From Lachnospiraceae bacterium (lineage in GTDB: Bacteria; Bacillota; Clostridia; Lachnospirales; Lachnospiraceae): a stretch of DNA of 64,000 bases. The DNA lies in NCBI GenBank assembly GCA_910574865.1, contig CAJTDN010000009.1, positions 1 through 64,000 on the forward strand, given 5' to 3'. The translations under genes and the position numbers were made by a program. Below are positions 24,541 through 33,270 of this stretch, one piece after another. Positions within the stretch are counted from its first letter, which is position 1. Every line of letters starts with the position of its first letter. Below the pieces are notes generated by a model. It ran no database searches and was not told the DNA's origin. It saw only the letters and a list, made by a program, of their open reading frames with translations.

Positions 24541-25023
24541 TTATAGCTTGGCTTTGTATTTTTCCGTAAACGCCGCCAGTGCCTGGCGTTCCTCTTCCTG
24601 GCTGATGTTGTCGACAAAGCTCTTGGAATTTTGCCCGATGTCGTCAAAGGTGAAGTACATGGAGTTCCTGCCGCGTTCGGCGAAGTACATTTCCCAGGTG
24701 TTTTCACGTTTTCGATATTTCGTGGACTTGATTTCCGAAATCTCGATTTCAAGAGGCTCGGAGAATTCCGTCAGTTCGACGTTTATCGGAACGGCGACGA
24801 TTTTGTAATCGCTTTCTCGATAGCCGAACATGAGGCTGACAAATTGGTAAACCTGAGTGTCGGAGAAAAGTCCGTCCTCCTTCCAGGTGGAGCCCGTGGT
24901 GGCGTAAAGCACTTGGTAAGAGTCCCCGTCGGCGACGGCCTGGTTGAACAACCGGCGCATCTTGAGCTTGTTTTTTTGTGCCTCTTCCATGTCGATTTTT
25001 GGTTTCCTTGAGAATAATCCCAT
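24541..25023 (-). CDS. Small cytoplasmic protein of unknown function
   Basis: The 160-residue protein (MGLFSRKPKIDMEEAQKNKLKMRRLFNQAVADGDSYQVLYA...) has no signal peptide or membrane helix and alternates charged helices with beta segments (YKIVAVPINVELTEFSEPLEIEISEIKSTKY). I do not recognise the family. GGAGGG lies 9 bases before the start at 25023, which supports a real gene. It is isolated between gene remnants. Confidence 0.65.
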   Translation of the reverse strand: MGLFSRKPKIDMEEAQKNKLKMRRLFNQAVADGDSYQVLYATTGSTWKEDGLFSDTQVYQFVSLMFGYRESDYKIVAVPINVELTEFSEPLEIEISEIKSTKYRKRENTWEMYFAERGRNSMYFTFDDIGQNSKSFVDNISQEEERQALAAFTEKYKAKL

Positions 25024-25128
25024 ATGTAATACCCTCCCGTCTGTGCCCGGATGTTGGCCCGCGTTTTGCCACGCGATGGATGGAACCCGGCCATACGTCC
25101 ATTTTTTCGGGAATATTCTAGCACTTTT

Positions 25129-25330
25129 TTATTGCCGATGCAATATTTTGTATGAAAAATATTGTCTGATTTCCGAAAAATATTGGTGAAACACGTCCGG
25201 GTCGGTTTCGGACTGCATGGCGAGGAGGTAGCGCTTCAAGTCGTGCAGTTCTTTTTTTAGAAAATCTATGTTGTCCCGTTCCAACTTGTATTGCTCATAT
25301 TGGCGTTGGAACTGGCGCGTCCTTCGCGTC
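25129..25330 (-). pseudogene. Possible remnant of a GHKL-type sensor histidine kinase
   Basis: The minus-strand frame ending at 25129 contains QYEQYKLERDNIDFLKKELHDLKRYLLAMQ. This resembles the dimerisation/H-box helix of AgrC-like GHKL kinases (HDLK with the His). There is no membrane sensor upstream and no GHKL ATPase domain downstream. The rest of the interval 25024-25477 shows no gene. Confidence 0.35.
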
Positions 25331-25477
25331 CACCGCCAGGCCCTCGGCGAGGTCGGGGTGATGAAAATTTCTGTTGTAATAATAGTTTGATGAAGATATA
25401 ATAGAAAATAGGCAATCACAACTTGCCAATCGGCGAATGGAAAATAGACTAGGAAAATGGTTTGAGAGGTGAAGGTT

Positions 25478-25836
25478 ATGGCGAGGACGGTAGGAATCGG
25501 TCATTAGGATTTTGAAGAGGTGATTACGAAAGAAATATTTTATATAGGCAAGACGGGGGAATCAAGGAATGGTGGGAGAATGAGGGCGTGGAGGCCATGA
25601 ACGTGTATATGAACAAGGTCGCTTCCGCGACGTTTAGCTATTTTGACACGGGTAGCATTTTTTCGGGAGTGGAAAAGGCGGAGGCAGAACCGGAACGGTT
25701 AAAGCAGACTGAAGAGAAGAATTACGTGGCGAATTTGGAAGCGGCGCGGATTGCGCCGAAGCGGATTAAGAAGTATGGGTTCGCGTTCGAGGGGAAAAAG
25801 GTATTGATTGGGGAATGGCAATCAATTGGCATGTGA
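25478..25836 (+). pseudogene. Internally deleted DUF1703-type AAA ATPase / PD-(D/E)xK gene
   Basis: The usual start of this family is recognisable: MARTVGIGH, a stop (TAG where CAG/Gln is expected), then DFEEVITKEIFYIGKTG. A frame change leads to ENEGVEAMNVYMNKVASATFSYFDTG, and then, after EKAEAEPERL, the typical C-terminus EEKNYVANLEAARIAPKRIKKYGFAFEGKKVLIG. The P-loop region and nuclease core are deleted. About 120 of some 550 codons remain. GAGGTGAAGG still precedes the ATG at 25478. Confidence 0.8.
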
Positions 25837-25903
25837 AAGTGTGTCGTGCACTAAAAACGCGGGGCTTTTTATTTTATGGTCTCTTACTTTCTGAAAATGT
25901 GGC

Positions 25904-25932
25904 TTGAACTTCGGGGCGTTTGCGGTTATACT
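25904..25932 (+). promoter_or_regulatory. Promoter of the purine genes
   Basis: TTGAAC (25904-25909), a 17-base spacer, TATACT (25927-25932), about 95 bases before the start codon at 26029. Confidence 0.7.
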
Positions 25933-26028
25933 GTTAGATACTGAAACTTTAAATATGTTGGCGGCGTGCCTTGATCGCGAAATATGGGCGAATGCCGACA
26001 GCTCATTTGCAAAAGGAGAGCCAAAAGA

Positions 26029-26742
26029 ATGAAAATGTTATCAATCGAGCAAGAATTGAAGGGAAACGTGTATCCGGGGCGCGGTATCATTATCGGGAGG
26101 AGCGCGGACCGGACGAAGGCGGTATGCGCTTATTTTATCATGGGACGCAGCACGAACAGCCGAAACCGCGTCTTCGTGGAGGACGGCGAGGGCATCCGCA
26201 CGCAGGCGTTTGATCCGGCCAAGCTGTCTGACCCGAGCTTGATTATTTACGCGCCGGTGCGCGTCCTTGGCAACAAGACGATTGTCACCAATGGCGACCA
26301 GACGGACACGATTTACGAGGGGATGGACAAGCAGATGACGTTCGAGCAGTCCTTGCGTTCGCGCGAGTTCGAGCCGGACGGGCCGAACTATACGCCGCGC
26401 ATTTCCGGTATCATGCACTTGGAGGGCGGCGGGTATAATTATGCGATGTCGATTTTGAAGAGCAATGACGGCGATCCGTCAGGCTGCAGCCGTTATACGT
26501 TCGCTTACGAGAATCCGGCGGCGGGTGAGGGGCATTTCATCCACACGTACATGCATGACGGTGACCCGCTTCCGAGTTTTGAGGGCGAGCCGAAGCTGGT
26601 GGACGTGGCGGACGACATTGACGCATACACGAAGCTACTGTGGGAAAGCCTGAACGAGGAGAACAAGGTGTCTTTGTTCGTGCGGTATATCGACATCGCA
26701 AGCGGGGCATATGAGACCCGCATCGTCAACAAGAACCAGTGA
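26029..26742 (+). CDS. IMP cyclohydrolase (PurO-type)
   Basis: The 237-residue protein belongs to the PurO-like IMP cyclohydrolase family (NTN-hydrolase fold): YPGRGIIIGRSADRTKAVCAYFIMGRSTNSRNRVF is its typical N-terminal block, followed by DPSLIIYAPV and ILKSNDGDPSGCSRYTFAYENPAAGEGHFIHTYMHDGDPLPSF. It closes FAICAR to IMP in the last step of purine synthesis. AAAAGGAG lies 10 bases before ATG 26029. The adjacent formyltransferase gene supplies the preceding step; together they replace the bifunctional PurH. Confidence 0.9.
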   Translation: MKMLSIEQELKGNVYPGRGIIIGRSADRTKAVCAYFIMGRSTNSRNRVFVEDGEGIRTQAFDPAKLSDPSLIIYAPVRVLGNKTIVTNGDQTDTIYEGMDKQMTFEQSLRSREFEPDGPNYTPRISGIMHLEGGGYNYAMSILKSNDGDPSGCSRYTFAYENPAAGEGHFIHTYMHDGDPLPSFEGEPKLVDVADDIDAYTKLLWESLNEENKVSLFVRYIDIASGAYETRIVNKNQ

Positions 26743-26847
26743 GCGGCGAGGCAAAACGCATCAAGCGGTGGAATAAAAGTGCCGGGCATGTGTCGGCAGG
26801 CAGGAGAATAGAAAACGGATGTGAAAAATATCAGGAGGAGTACGAAG

Positions 26848-28026
26848 ATGAAAGAATTGGAATTGAAATATGGTTGTAACCCGAATCAGAAACCGTCCCG
26901 CATTTACATGCAGGACGGGAGTGACTTGCCAATCGAGGTATTGTGCGGCAAGCCGGGCTATATAAATTTTTTGGACGCGTTCAACGGATGGCTTTTGGTG
27001 TCGGAGCTTAAGAAGGCGACGAACCTTCCGGCGGCGACTTCCTTTAAGCACGTGTCACCGGCAGGTGCGGCGGTAGGATTGCCGCTTTCAGAGACGTTGG
27101 CCAAGATTTACTGGGTGGACGACCTTGGCGAACTTTCTCCGTTGGCTTGCGCCTACGCCCGGGCGAGGGGGGCGGATCGTATGTCTTCCTTTGGAGATTT
27201 CATTGCCCTCTCCGACGTTTGTGACGAGGATACCGCGCGGTTAATCAAGCGGGAGGTGTCCGACGGTGTCATTGCCCCAGGATATACGCCGGAGGCGTTG
27301 GAGCTTTTGAAGCAGAAGAAGAAAGGGAACTACAACGTAATCCAGATTGACCCGGATTATGTACCGGCACCGCTTGAGCACAAGGAAGTGTTCGGCATCA
27401 CGTTCGAGCAGGGTAGAAACGAACTGGTGATTGACGATGATTTCTTTGCCAACGTGGTGACGGAAAATAAGGAAATTCCGAAATCTGCCCAAATTGATTT
27501 GGCGATTTCCATGATTACGTTGAAATATACGCAGTCCAATTCCGTCTGCTATGTCAAGGGCGGGCAGGCCATTGGTATCGGCGCGGGGCAGCAGTCCCGT
27601 ATCCATTGTACCCGTCTGGCCGGACAGAAGGCGGACAACTGGTGGCTGCGCCAGTCCCCGCAGGTTCTTGGCCTGCAGTTTAGGGAAGGCATCGGGCGCG
27701 CGGACAGGGACAACGCGATTGACCTTTATATCGGCGAGGAGTACATGGACGTGCTGGCGGATGGCGTTTGGGAAAATACGTTCAAAGTGAAGCCGGACGT
27801 GTTCACGCGGGAGGAGAAGCGGGCATGGCTGGACAAGATGGAAGACGTGGCGCTTGGTTCCGATGCGTTTTTCCCGTTTGGCGACAACATTGAGCGTGCC
27901 CACAAGAGCGGCGTGAAATACGTGGCACAGCCGGGTGGATCCGTGCGCGATGACAATGTAATCGCGGCCTGCAATAAATATGACATGGCGATGGCGTTTA
28001 CGGGGCTGAGATTGTTCCATCATTGA
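26848..28026 (+). CDS. AICAR formyltransferase (PurH-like, without cyclohydrolase domain)
   Basis: The 392-residue protein matches the AICAR transformylase half of PurH: LKYGCNPNQKPSRIYM, TSFKHVSPAGAAVGLPL with the catalytic Lys-His, ACAYARARGADRMSSFGDFIALSD, and SNSVCYVKGGQAIGIGAGQQSRIHCTRLAG. It lacks the N-terminal MGS-like cyclohydrolase domain, consistent with the PurO-type enzyme upstream. AGGAGG lies 9 bases before ATG 26848. The stop codon overlaps a copy of the dispersed TGACCGAAAGC repeat. Confidence 0.93.
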   Translation: MKELELKYGCNPNQKPSRIYMQDGSDLPIEVLCGKPGYINFLDAFNGWLLVSELKKATNLPAATSFKHVSPAGAAVGLPLSETLAKIYWVDDLGELSPLACAYARARGADRMSSFGDFIALSDVCDEDTARLIKREVSDGVIAPGYTPEALELLKQKKKGNYNVIQIDPDYVPAPLEHKEVFGITFEQGRNELVIDDDFFANVVTENKEIPKSAQIDLAISMITLKYTQSNSVCYVKGGQAIGIGAGQQSRIHCTRLAGQKADNWWLRQSPQVLGLQFREGIGRADRDNAIDLYIGEEYMDVLADGVWENTFKVKPDVFTREEKRAWLDKMEDVALGSDAFFPFGDNIERAHKSGVKYVAQPGGSVRDDNVIAACNKYDMAMAFTGLRLFHH

Positions 28027-28088
28027 CCGAAAGCAACTGGCTTTGAACACTTAATGAGACCGAAGGCGCGAATTTGGCGAAAAGAATT
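28024..28088 (+). repeat. Dispersed intergenic repeat, short copy D
   Basis: It starts on the stop codon as TGACCGAAAGCAACT and ends with ttggcgaaaagaa, lacking most of the middle part found in the full copies. It fills most of the gap between the formyltransferase gene and tsaE. Confidence 0.6.
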
Positions 28089-28119
28089 TCAATTTTCCCA
28101 TAGATACAAGGAGACTACC

Positions 28120-28548
28120 ATGGTTATAGAAACAAACAGTCCGGAGGAAACGTACCGCGTCGGCATCAATGCCGGGGAGCTTTCTCAGGCGGGGCAGGTC
28201 TTTACTTTGACCGGTGACCTGGGTACGGGTAAGACCGTGTTCACGCAGGGGCTGGCCAAGGGACTTGGCATCGAGGAGCCGGTTTGCAGCCCGACCTTTA
28301 CCATCGTGCAGGTGTACGAGGGCGGGCGGCTTCCCTTTTATCATTTTGACGTGTATCGGATTGGCGACGTCGAGGAAATGGAAGAGGTCGGTTTCGATTA
28401 TTATCTGGAGCGCGGGGGCGTGTCCCTGATTGAATGGGCGAACCTGATTGGGGAGCTTTTGCCGCCAAAGCGCACGGAGATTACGATTGAAAAGGATTTG
28501 AAGAAGGGTTTTGACTATCGAAGGATTACGATAGAGGACGTGGGATGA
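28120..28548 (+). CDS. tsaE: tRNA threonylcarbamoyladenosine biosynthesis ATPase TsaE
   Basis: The 142-residue protein has Walker A GDLGTGKTVFTQG, SPTFTIVQVYEGG, PFYHFDVYRI and LIEWAN, the full TsaE pattern. It binds TsaB/TsaD and drives the ATP cycle of t6A37 synthesis on ANN-decoding tRNAs. AAGGAG lies 6 bases before ATG 28120. tsaB and tsaD follow in the same region, so the pathway is clustered. Confidence 0.95.
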   Translation: MVIETNSPEETYRVGINAGELSQAGQVFTLTGDLGTGKTVFTQGLAKGLGIEEPVCSPTFTIVQVYEGGRLPFYHFDVYRIGDVEEMEEVGFDYYLERGGVSLIEWANLIGELLPPKRTEITIEKDLKKGFDYRRITIEDVG

Positions 28549-28684
28549 AAGAAAAAGGTCAGACGAAAGCTGGCCTTTTCCTCTTGATATTTTAGAATTG
28601 CGAGAACGCAAAGCGCGTGGCAATCCGTGGGTATCATCATGAACCATGACAAGAAACATGCCCGTTTTGAAAGGAAGACTTGAA

Positions 28685-30019
28685 ATGAAGGTGCTTGCAA
28701 TAGACAGTTCTGGGCTGACCGCCACCGTGGCATTGGTGGACGAGTCACAGACCATCGCGGAGTATACCGTGAATTATCAGAAGACGCATTCGCAGACCTT
28801 GCTGCCGATGATTGACGAGATTGTGAAAATGACGGAGACGGATTTACGGATGATTGACGCAATAGCCGTGGCGGGCGGCCCCGGTTCGTTTACCGGGCTG
28901 CGTATCGGCTCGGCGACGGCCAAGGGGCTTGGTCTGGCGTTAGGAAAGCCCCTGGTTTCCGTGCCGACGGTGGATGCCCTGGCATATAACGTATACGGCT
29001 GCAGGGACATCATCTGTCCGGTCATGGATGCCAGGAGGAACCAGGTCTATACTGGAATCTATACGTTTGTCGATTCGAGGCGGCCGTCTGGCCAAGGCAT
29101 GCAGGATGCCACGCGGCCGTCGGGACGGGAGGCGCCGGAAGCGGAGCGACCTTTGGAAACGCAGGCCGCGGGGCGGGTGGGCAAAGTGCCAGTGAAGCTT
29201 CCTTTCGGCTGGAGCGCGGCACCCGTAAGAAATCCGCGAGCAGGCGGCTTGTTTGAACCGGCTTTTCAGGTGCTGAAGATGCAGATGGCAATTTCGGTGG
29301 AGGACCTGATACGGAGGCTGAACAATTATAACCGCCCGGTCGTTTTTTTGGGTGACGGCGTGCCGGTGCACGGGGAGACGTTCGCGGCGGGACTGAAAGT
29401 GCCGTATTCTTTCGCCCCGGTTTATTTGAACCGTCAACGGGCGGCATCCGTAGGGGCATTGGCAATCCAGTATCATAAAATGGGAAAATACGAGACGGCG
29501 GCGGAACATCAGCCGGACTATTTGCGCGTGTCACAGGCAGAGCGGGAGCTGGCCGAGCGGGAAAAGAGCGCGCCCGTCGTCATCCGCCGGATGAAGCTGG
29601 AGGACGCGGCCGCGGTGGCGGAGATGGAGCACCAGATTTTCAGTGACGCGTGGAGTGAAAAGAGTGTCGTGGCCTCCATTGAGAATCCGCGGGCAATTTG
29701 CCTGATTGCGGAGAAAGGGGGGCGGCAGATAGGCTATCTGTTTGCCTATACGGCGGCGGACGAGGCGGAAATCGCCCGTATCGCGACCGTCAAGGAACGG
29801 CGCAGGACGGGCGTGGGGGCATATTTGCTGGAACACCTGGAGATGCTTGGCAAGGCGGCGCGGGTAGAAAAAATTTTGCTTGACGTACGGGAGGGCAACA
29901 CGGCGGCGCGGACGTTTTATGCCGGACAAGGATTTGTGGAGGACGGGAAGCGCACCGGATTTTATGAAAAACCGAAAGAGGACGCGGTGCTGATGAGTAA
30001 GCGATTGCGAGGAGACTGA
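28685..30019 (+). CDS. TsaB-RimI fusion protein
   Basis: The 444-residue protein joins TsaB (about residues 1-300; MKVLAIDSSGLTATVALVD, GGPGSFTGLRIGSATAKGL, CPVMDARRNQVYTGIY) to a RimI-type GNAT acetyltransferase (about 300-444; VVIRRMKLEDAAAVAEMEHQIF, IATVKERRRTGVGAYLLEHL, LDVREGNTAARTFYAGQGF). TsaB is the non-catalytic partner in t6A synthesis; RimI acetylates the N-terminus of ribosomal S18. Between FVDSRRPSG and FEPAFQVLK lies an extra stretch of about 60 Pro/Gly/Arg-rich residues not expected in TsaB. AAGGAAG precedes ATG 28685. Confidence 0.92.
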   Translation: MKVLAIDSSGLTATVALVDESQTIAEYTVNYQKTHSQTLLPMIDEIVKMTETDLRMIDAIAVAGGPGSFTGLRIGSATAKGLGLALGKPLVSVPTVDALAYNVYGCRDIICPVMDARRNQVYTGIYTFVDSRRPSGQGMQDATRPSGREAPEAERPLETQAAGRVGKVPVKLPFGWSAAPVRNPRAGGLFEPAFQVLKMQMAISVEDLIRRLNNYNRPVVFLGDGVPVHGETFAAGLKVPYSFAPVYLNRQRAASVGALAIQYHKMGKYETAAEHQPDYLRVSQAERELAEREKSAPVVIRRMKLEDAAAVAEMEHQIFSDAWSEKSVVASIENPRAICLIAEKGGRQIGYLFAYTAADEAEIARIATVKERRRTGVGAYLLEHLEMLGKAARVEKILLDVREGNTAARTFYAGQGFVEDGKRTGFYEKPKEDAVLMSKRLRGD

Positions 30020-30021
30020 GC

Positions 30022-30258
30022 ATGTATAGGTTTGTTACAAGACAAGGAAAGCGGCGGGAAGTGGAGAAAATTATCTGCAACCGATGTGGGAAGACGATTC
30101 CCGTGACTATGCATGGCCCGGAGGCCGACGTAATACATGTGGAGCAGCATTGGGGGTATTTTTCCGAAAAGGACGGGGAATGCCACACGTTTGATTTGTG
30201 CGAGGATTGTTACGACGAAATCGTGAAAGGATTCCGCGTGCCGGTGGAGCGGCAGTGA
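30022..30258 (+). CDS. Small zinc-ribbon-like protein of unknown function
   Basis: The 78-residue protein has two Cys pairs, CNRCGK (about residues 19-24) and CEDCYDE (about 60-66), and a His-rich centre (MHGPEADVIHVEQHWGYFSEKDGECHTFDL), suggesting a bound metal. No function is known to me. It starts 2 bases after the TsaB-RimI stop, so it belongs to the same transcript; GAGGAGACTGAGC serves as the ribosome binding region. Confidence 0.8.
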   Translation: MYRFVTRQGKRREVEKIICNRCGKTIPVTMHGPEADVIHVEQHWGYFSEKDGECHTFDLCEDCYDEIVKGFRVPVERQ

Positions 30259-30279
30259 AAGAATGGAGAGGAAATTATT

Positions 30280-31188
30280 ATGTTGGACGTATGTTTGCTG
30301 GGCTGCGGCGGGATGATGCCGTTGCCGTATCGTTGGCTGACCTCGTTGATGGCGAGGTACAATGGCAGCAGTTTATTGATAGATTGCGGCGAGGGGACGC
30401 AGATTGCCATCAAGGAAAAAGGGTGGACTTTCAAGCCGATTGACGTAATTTGCTTCACGCATTACCATGGCGACCATATCAGCGGGTTGCCGGGACTGCT
30501 TCTTACGATGGGAAATGCGGAGCGGACAAAGCCGCTAAAATTGATTGGGCCGAAGGGATTGGAACGGGTGGTCAATGCCTTGCGAACGATTGCACCAGAA
30601 CTGCCCTTTCCAATTGAATTTCATGAAATTGACAAGACTTCGCAGGTTTTTGAAATGGAGGGGTATCGTCTGAGGGCGTTTCGTGTGAATCATAACGTGC
30701 TTTGCTACGGATATACGATGGAGATTGACCGCGCCGGAAAATTTGACCCGCAAAGGGCATTGGCGCAGGAGATTCCGCAAAAACTCTGGAAGCATTTACA
30801 GCGGGGAGAGACCATTGAGGCCGACGGGCGTGTATTTACGCCGGACATGGTGTTGGGACCTGCGCGAAAAGGTATCAAATTGACTTATACGACCGATACG
30901 AGGCCGACCAATTCCATTCGGGAAAATGCCAAGGATTCGGATTTGTTTATTTGCGAGGGCATGTATGGGGAGAAGGACAAGCAGGAGAAGGCCGTTGAGC
31001 ACAAGCATATGATGTTTTATGAGGCTGCGGCGCTGGCAAAGGAAGCAAACGTGCAGGAAATGTGGCTGACGCATTACAGCCCGTCTTTGAACCGGCCGGA
31101 GGAATACATGGACGAGGTACGGCGCATTTTCCCCCGGGCGAAAGCGGGGAAGGACGGCATGTCCGCGGAAATCAAGTTCATTGACTGA
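30280..31188 (+). CDS. rnz: Ribonuclease Z-type metallo-beta-lactamase-fold nuclease
   Basis: The 302-residue protein has the metal motif THYHGDHISGLPGLL. Further ligands come from the His in FRVNHNVLCYGY, the Asp in TYTTDTRPT and the His in WLTHYSPSL. ELAC/RNase Z removes 3' trailers from tRNA precursors lacking encoded CCA, which fits the tRNA-Asn gene here. It is cytosolic. AGAGGAAAT lies upstream of ATG 30280. It is followed by two tandem copies of the dispersed repeat. Confidence 0.88.
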   Translation: MLDVCLLGCGGMMPLPYRWLTSLMARYNGSSLLIDCGEGTQIAIKEKGWTFKPIDVICFTHYHGDHISGLPGLLLTMGNAERTKPLKLIGPKGLERVVNALRTIAPELPFPIEFHEIDKTSQVFEMEGYRLRAFRVNHNVLCYGYTMEIDRAGKFDPQRALAQEIPQKLWKHLQRGETIEADGRVFTPDMVLGPARKGIKLTYTTDTRPTNSIRENAKDSDLFICEGMYGEKDKQEKAVEHKHMMFYEAAALAKEANVQEMWLTHYSPSLNRPEEYMDEVRRIFPRAKAGKDGMSAEIKFID

Positions 31189-31194
31189 AATTGG

Positions 31195-31402
31195 GCTGAA
31201 AGCAACTTGGCGAATCCAAGCGGGAGCGAAGGGTGAGCCTAGTGCGAGGCCGTTCTTTGAGATTGGCGAGACCGGAGGTCGAGGTTAGCGAGGCTGAAAG
31301 CAACTTGGCGAATCCAAGCGAGAGCGAAGGGTGAGCCTAGTGCGAGGCCGTTCTTTGAGATTGGCGAGACCGGAGGTCGAGGTTAGCGAAAAGAACTTCC
31401 TT
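31195..31402 (+). repeat. Dispersed intergenic repeat, tandem copies A1-A2
   Basis: Two units start at 31195 and 31293 (98-bp offset) and differ at only one or two positions. Each runs gctgaaagcaacttggcg ... gagcctagtgcgaggccgttctttgagattggcgagaccggaggtcgaggttagcga. Only the second unit has the aaaagaacttcctt end, which leads into the tsaD ribosome binding site. Confidence 0.9.
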
Positions 31403-31417
31403 ATAAAGGAGACAAAA

Positions 31418-32446
31418 ATGAAGGAAATCGAGAATATTAACATATTGGCAATCGAGAGTTCATGTGACGAGACGGCGGCGGCCGTCGTGCACAACGGGCG
31501 AGAGGTGTATTCCAACGTCATTTCCTCCCAGATTGAATTGCACAAGCTTTATGGCGGCGTGGTGCCGGAAATCGCGTCACGCAAGCATATTGAGAAAATC
31601 AACCAGGTCATTGAGGAGGCCTTGAAGGAGGCCGAGACGTCGTTGGACAATATTGACGCGGTGGCGGTCACGTACGGGCCGGGGTTGGTAGGAGCCCTAT
31701 TGGTGGGCGTGGCGGAAGCCAAGGCCATCGCCTACGCGAAGAACCTGCCTTTAATCGGGGTGCACCATATCGAGGGACACATTTCGGCGAATTACATTGA
31801 GCATCCGGATTTGGAGCCTCCGTTTTTATGTCTCGTCGTGTCCGGCGGACATACTCATCTGGTGCGCGTGGTGGATTATGGAAAATACGAGATTCTCGGG
31901 CGCACGCGCGACGACGCGGCGGGCGAGGCCTATGACAAAGTGGCGCGTTCAATCGGGCTGGGGTATCCGGGCGGGCCGAAAATCGACCGCCTGGCCAAGG
32001 AGGGGAATCCCGAGGCGATTTCTTTTCCAAAGGCGCATATCGAGGACTCGCCGTATGATTTCAGCTTCAGCGGGGTGAAGTCGGCGGTGCTTAACTATAT
32101 CAACGGTTGTCAGATGAAGGGCGAATCATTTAACCCGGCGGACATCGCCGCCTCGTTCCAGAAGGCGGTGGTGGACGTGCTGGTGGAAAATTCCATGCGG
32201 GCGGTGGGCGAGTTCGATTCCGACAAGTTCGCCCTTGCCGGCGGCGTGGCCGCCAACAGCGCGTTGCGGAAGGGCATGCGTACGGCATGTGAGGCACGGG
32301 GAGTTCGGCTGTATTATCCGTCCCCGGTACTTTGTACGGACAACGCGGCCATGATTGGGGCGGCGGGGTATTATGAATATATTTCGGGGACGCGGCACGG
32401 ATGGGACCTAAACGCGGTGCCGAATTTGAAATTGGGTGAGCGGTAG
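31418..32446 (+). CDS. tsaD: tRNA N6-adenosine threonylcarbamoyltransferase TsaD
   Basis: The 342-residue ASKHA-fold protein has [13 protein letters not shown], the metal-binding [14 protein letters not shown] (HxxxH), [10 protein letters not shown], and [10 protein letters not shown]. It transfers the threonylcarbamoyl group to A37 of tRNA with TsaB and TsaE, both encoded just upstream. AAAGGAG lies 6 bases before ATG 31418; earlier in-frame codons lie within the repeat. Confidence 0.96.
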   Translation: MKEIENINILAIESSCDETAAAVVHNGREVYSNVISSQIELHKLYGGVVPEIASRKHIEKINQVIEEALKEAETSLDNIDAVAVTYGPGLVGALLVGVAEAKAIAYAKNLPLIGVHHIEGHISANYIEHPDLEPPFLCLVVSGGHTHLVRVVDYGKYEILGRTRDDAAGEAYDKVARSIGLGYPGGPKIDRLAKEGNPEAISFPKAHIEDSPYDFSFSGVKSAVLNYINGCQMKGESFNPADIAASFQKAVVDVLVENSMRAVGEFDSDKFALAGGVAANSALRKGMRTACEARGVRLYYPSPVLCTDNAAMIGAAGYYEYISGTRHGWDLNAVPNLKLGER

Positions 32447-32562
32447 TAGTGGCAAGCTATCACACGGAGGAATTGAAAGAAGATTTGTGAGTTCGAGGAG
32501 GTTCGTGTAGGGAACGCGAAGCGTTTGAAGTGCAATATGTATGACATGTTGGGAGAACGGAT

Positions 32563-33270
32563 ATGAAAAAAAAGTATTGTACCGCCATCGTCCTGGCGGC
32601 GGGGCGGGGAAAACGGATGAAGACCACGGTGCACAAGCAATATTTGTTGCTTGCCGGAAAGCCGATTCTTTATTATGGCCTGAAAGCATTTCAAGATTCG
32701 GATTTGATTGACGAGATTGTTCTTGTCGCCGGAACGGGCGAGGAAACGTATTGTCGGGAGCGTTTCGTGGAAGAATATCATTTTACGAAGGTGAAAAAAA
32801 TCGTGACCGGCGGGGCGGAACGTTACCATTCCGTGTGGAATGCGTTGAAAGAGACGAGGGACGAGGGCTATGTTTTCATTCATGACGGGGCGCGCCCGTT
32901 TGTGGACGGGGCTATTTTGAATCGCGTGTATGAGGAAGTAAAAAAATGCAAGGCCTGCGTGGTGGGAATGCCGGTCAAGGATACCATCAAGCTGGTCGAT
33001 GAAAACGGGTTCGTGGCGGACACGCCCCCGCGCGACCGCTTGTGGACGGTGCAGACCCCGCAGGTGTTCGAGACGGCGCTGGTGAGGGAGGCCTATGCGA
33101 GGATGATGAAGGAGGGACTTGTCGGAGTGACCGACGACGCGATGGTCGTGGAGGGCATGATGGGATTTCCGGTGAAGTTGGTGGAAGGCTCCTATGAAAA
33201 TATCAAGATTACGACGCCGGAGGATTTGGAAATGGGCGAGGCATTCTGCCGCCGCGGAGGGACGTTATGA
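32563..33270 (+). CDS. ispD: 2-C-methyl-D-erythritol 4-phosphate cytidylyltransferase
   Basis: The 235-residue protein has the nucleotidyl-transfer motif AIVLAAGRGKRMK, then KQYLLLAGKPILYYGL, VTGGAERYHSVWNAL, HDGARPFV, and the C-terminal GSYENIKITTPEDL. It makes CDP-methylerythritol in the non-mevalonate isoprenoid pathway. GGGAG lies about 8 bases before ATG 32563. Its stop overlaps the start of the AlkD-like gene by 4 bases (ATGA). Confidence 0.95.
   Translation: MKKKYCTAIVLAAGRGKRMKTTVHKQYLLLAGKPILYYGLKAFQDSDLIDEIVLVAGTGEETYCRERFVEEYHFTKVKKIVTGGAERYHSVWNALKETRDEGYVFIHDGARPFVDGAILNRVYEEVKKCKACVVGMPVKDTIKLVDENGFVADTPPRDRLWTVQTPQVFETALVREAYARMMKEGLVGVTDDAMVVEGMMGFPVKLVEGSYENIKITTPEDLEMGEAFCRRGGTL

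Noticed and set aside
31195-31402. CRISPR-like array
   Set aside because: Two long, nearly identical adjacent units with no spacers; the same unit occurs elsewhere singly, so it is an intergenic repeat.
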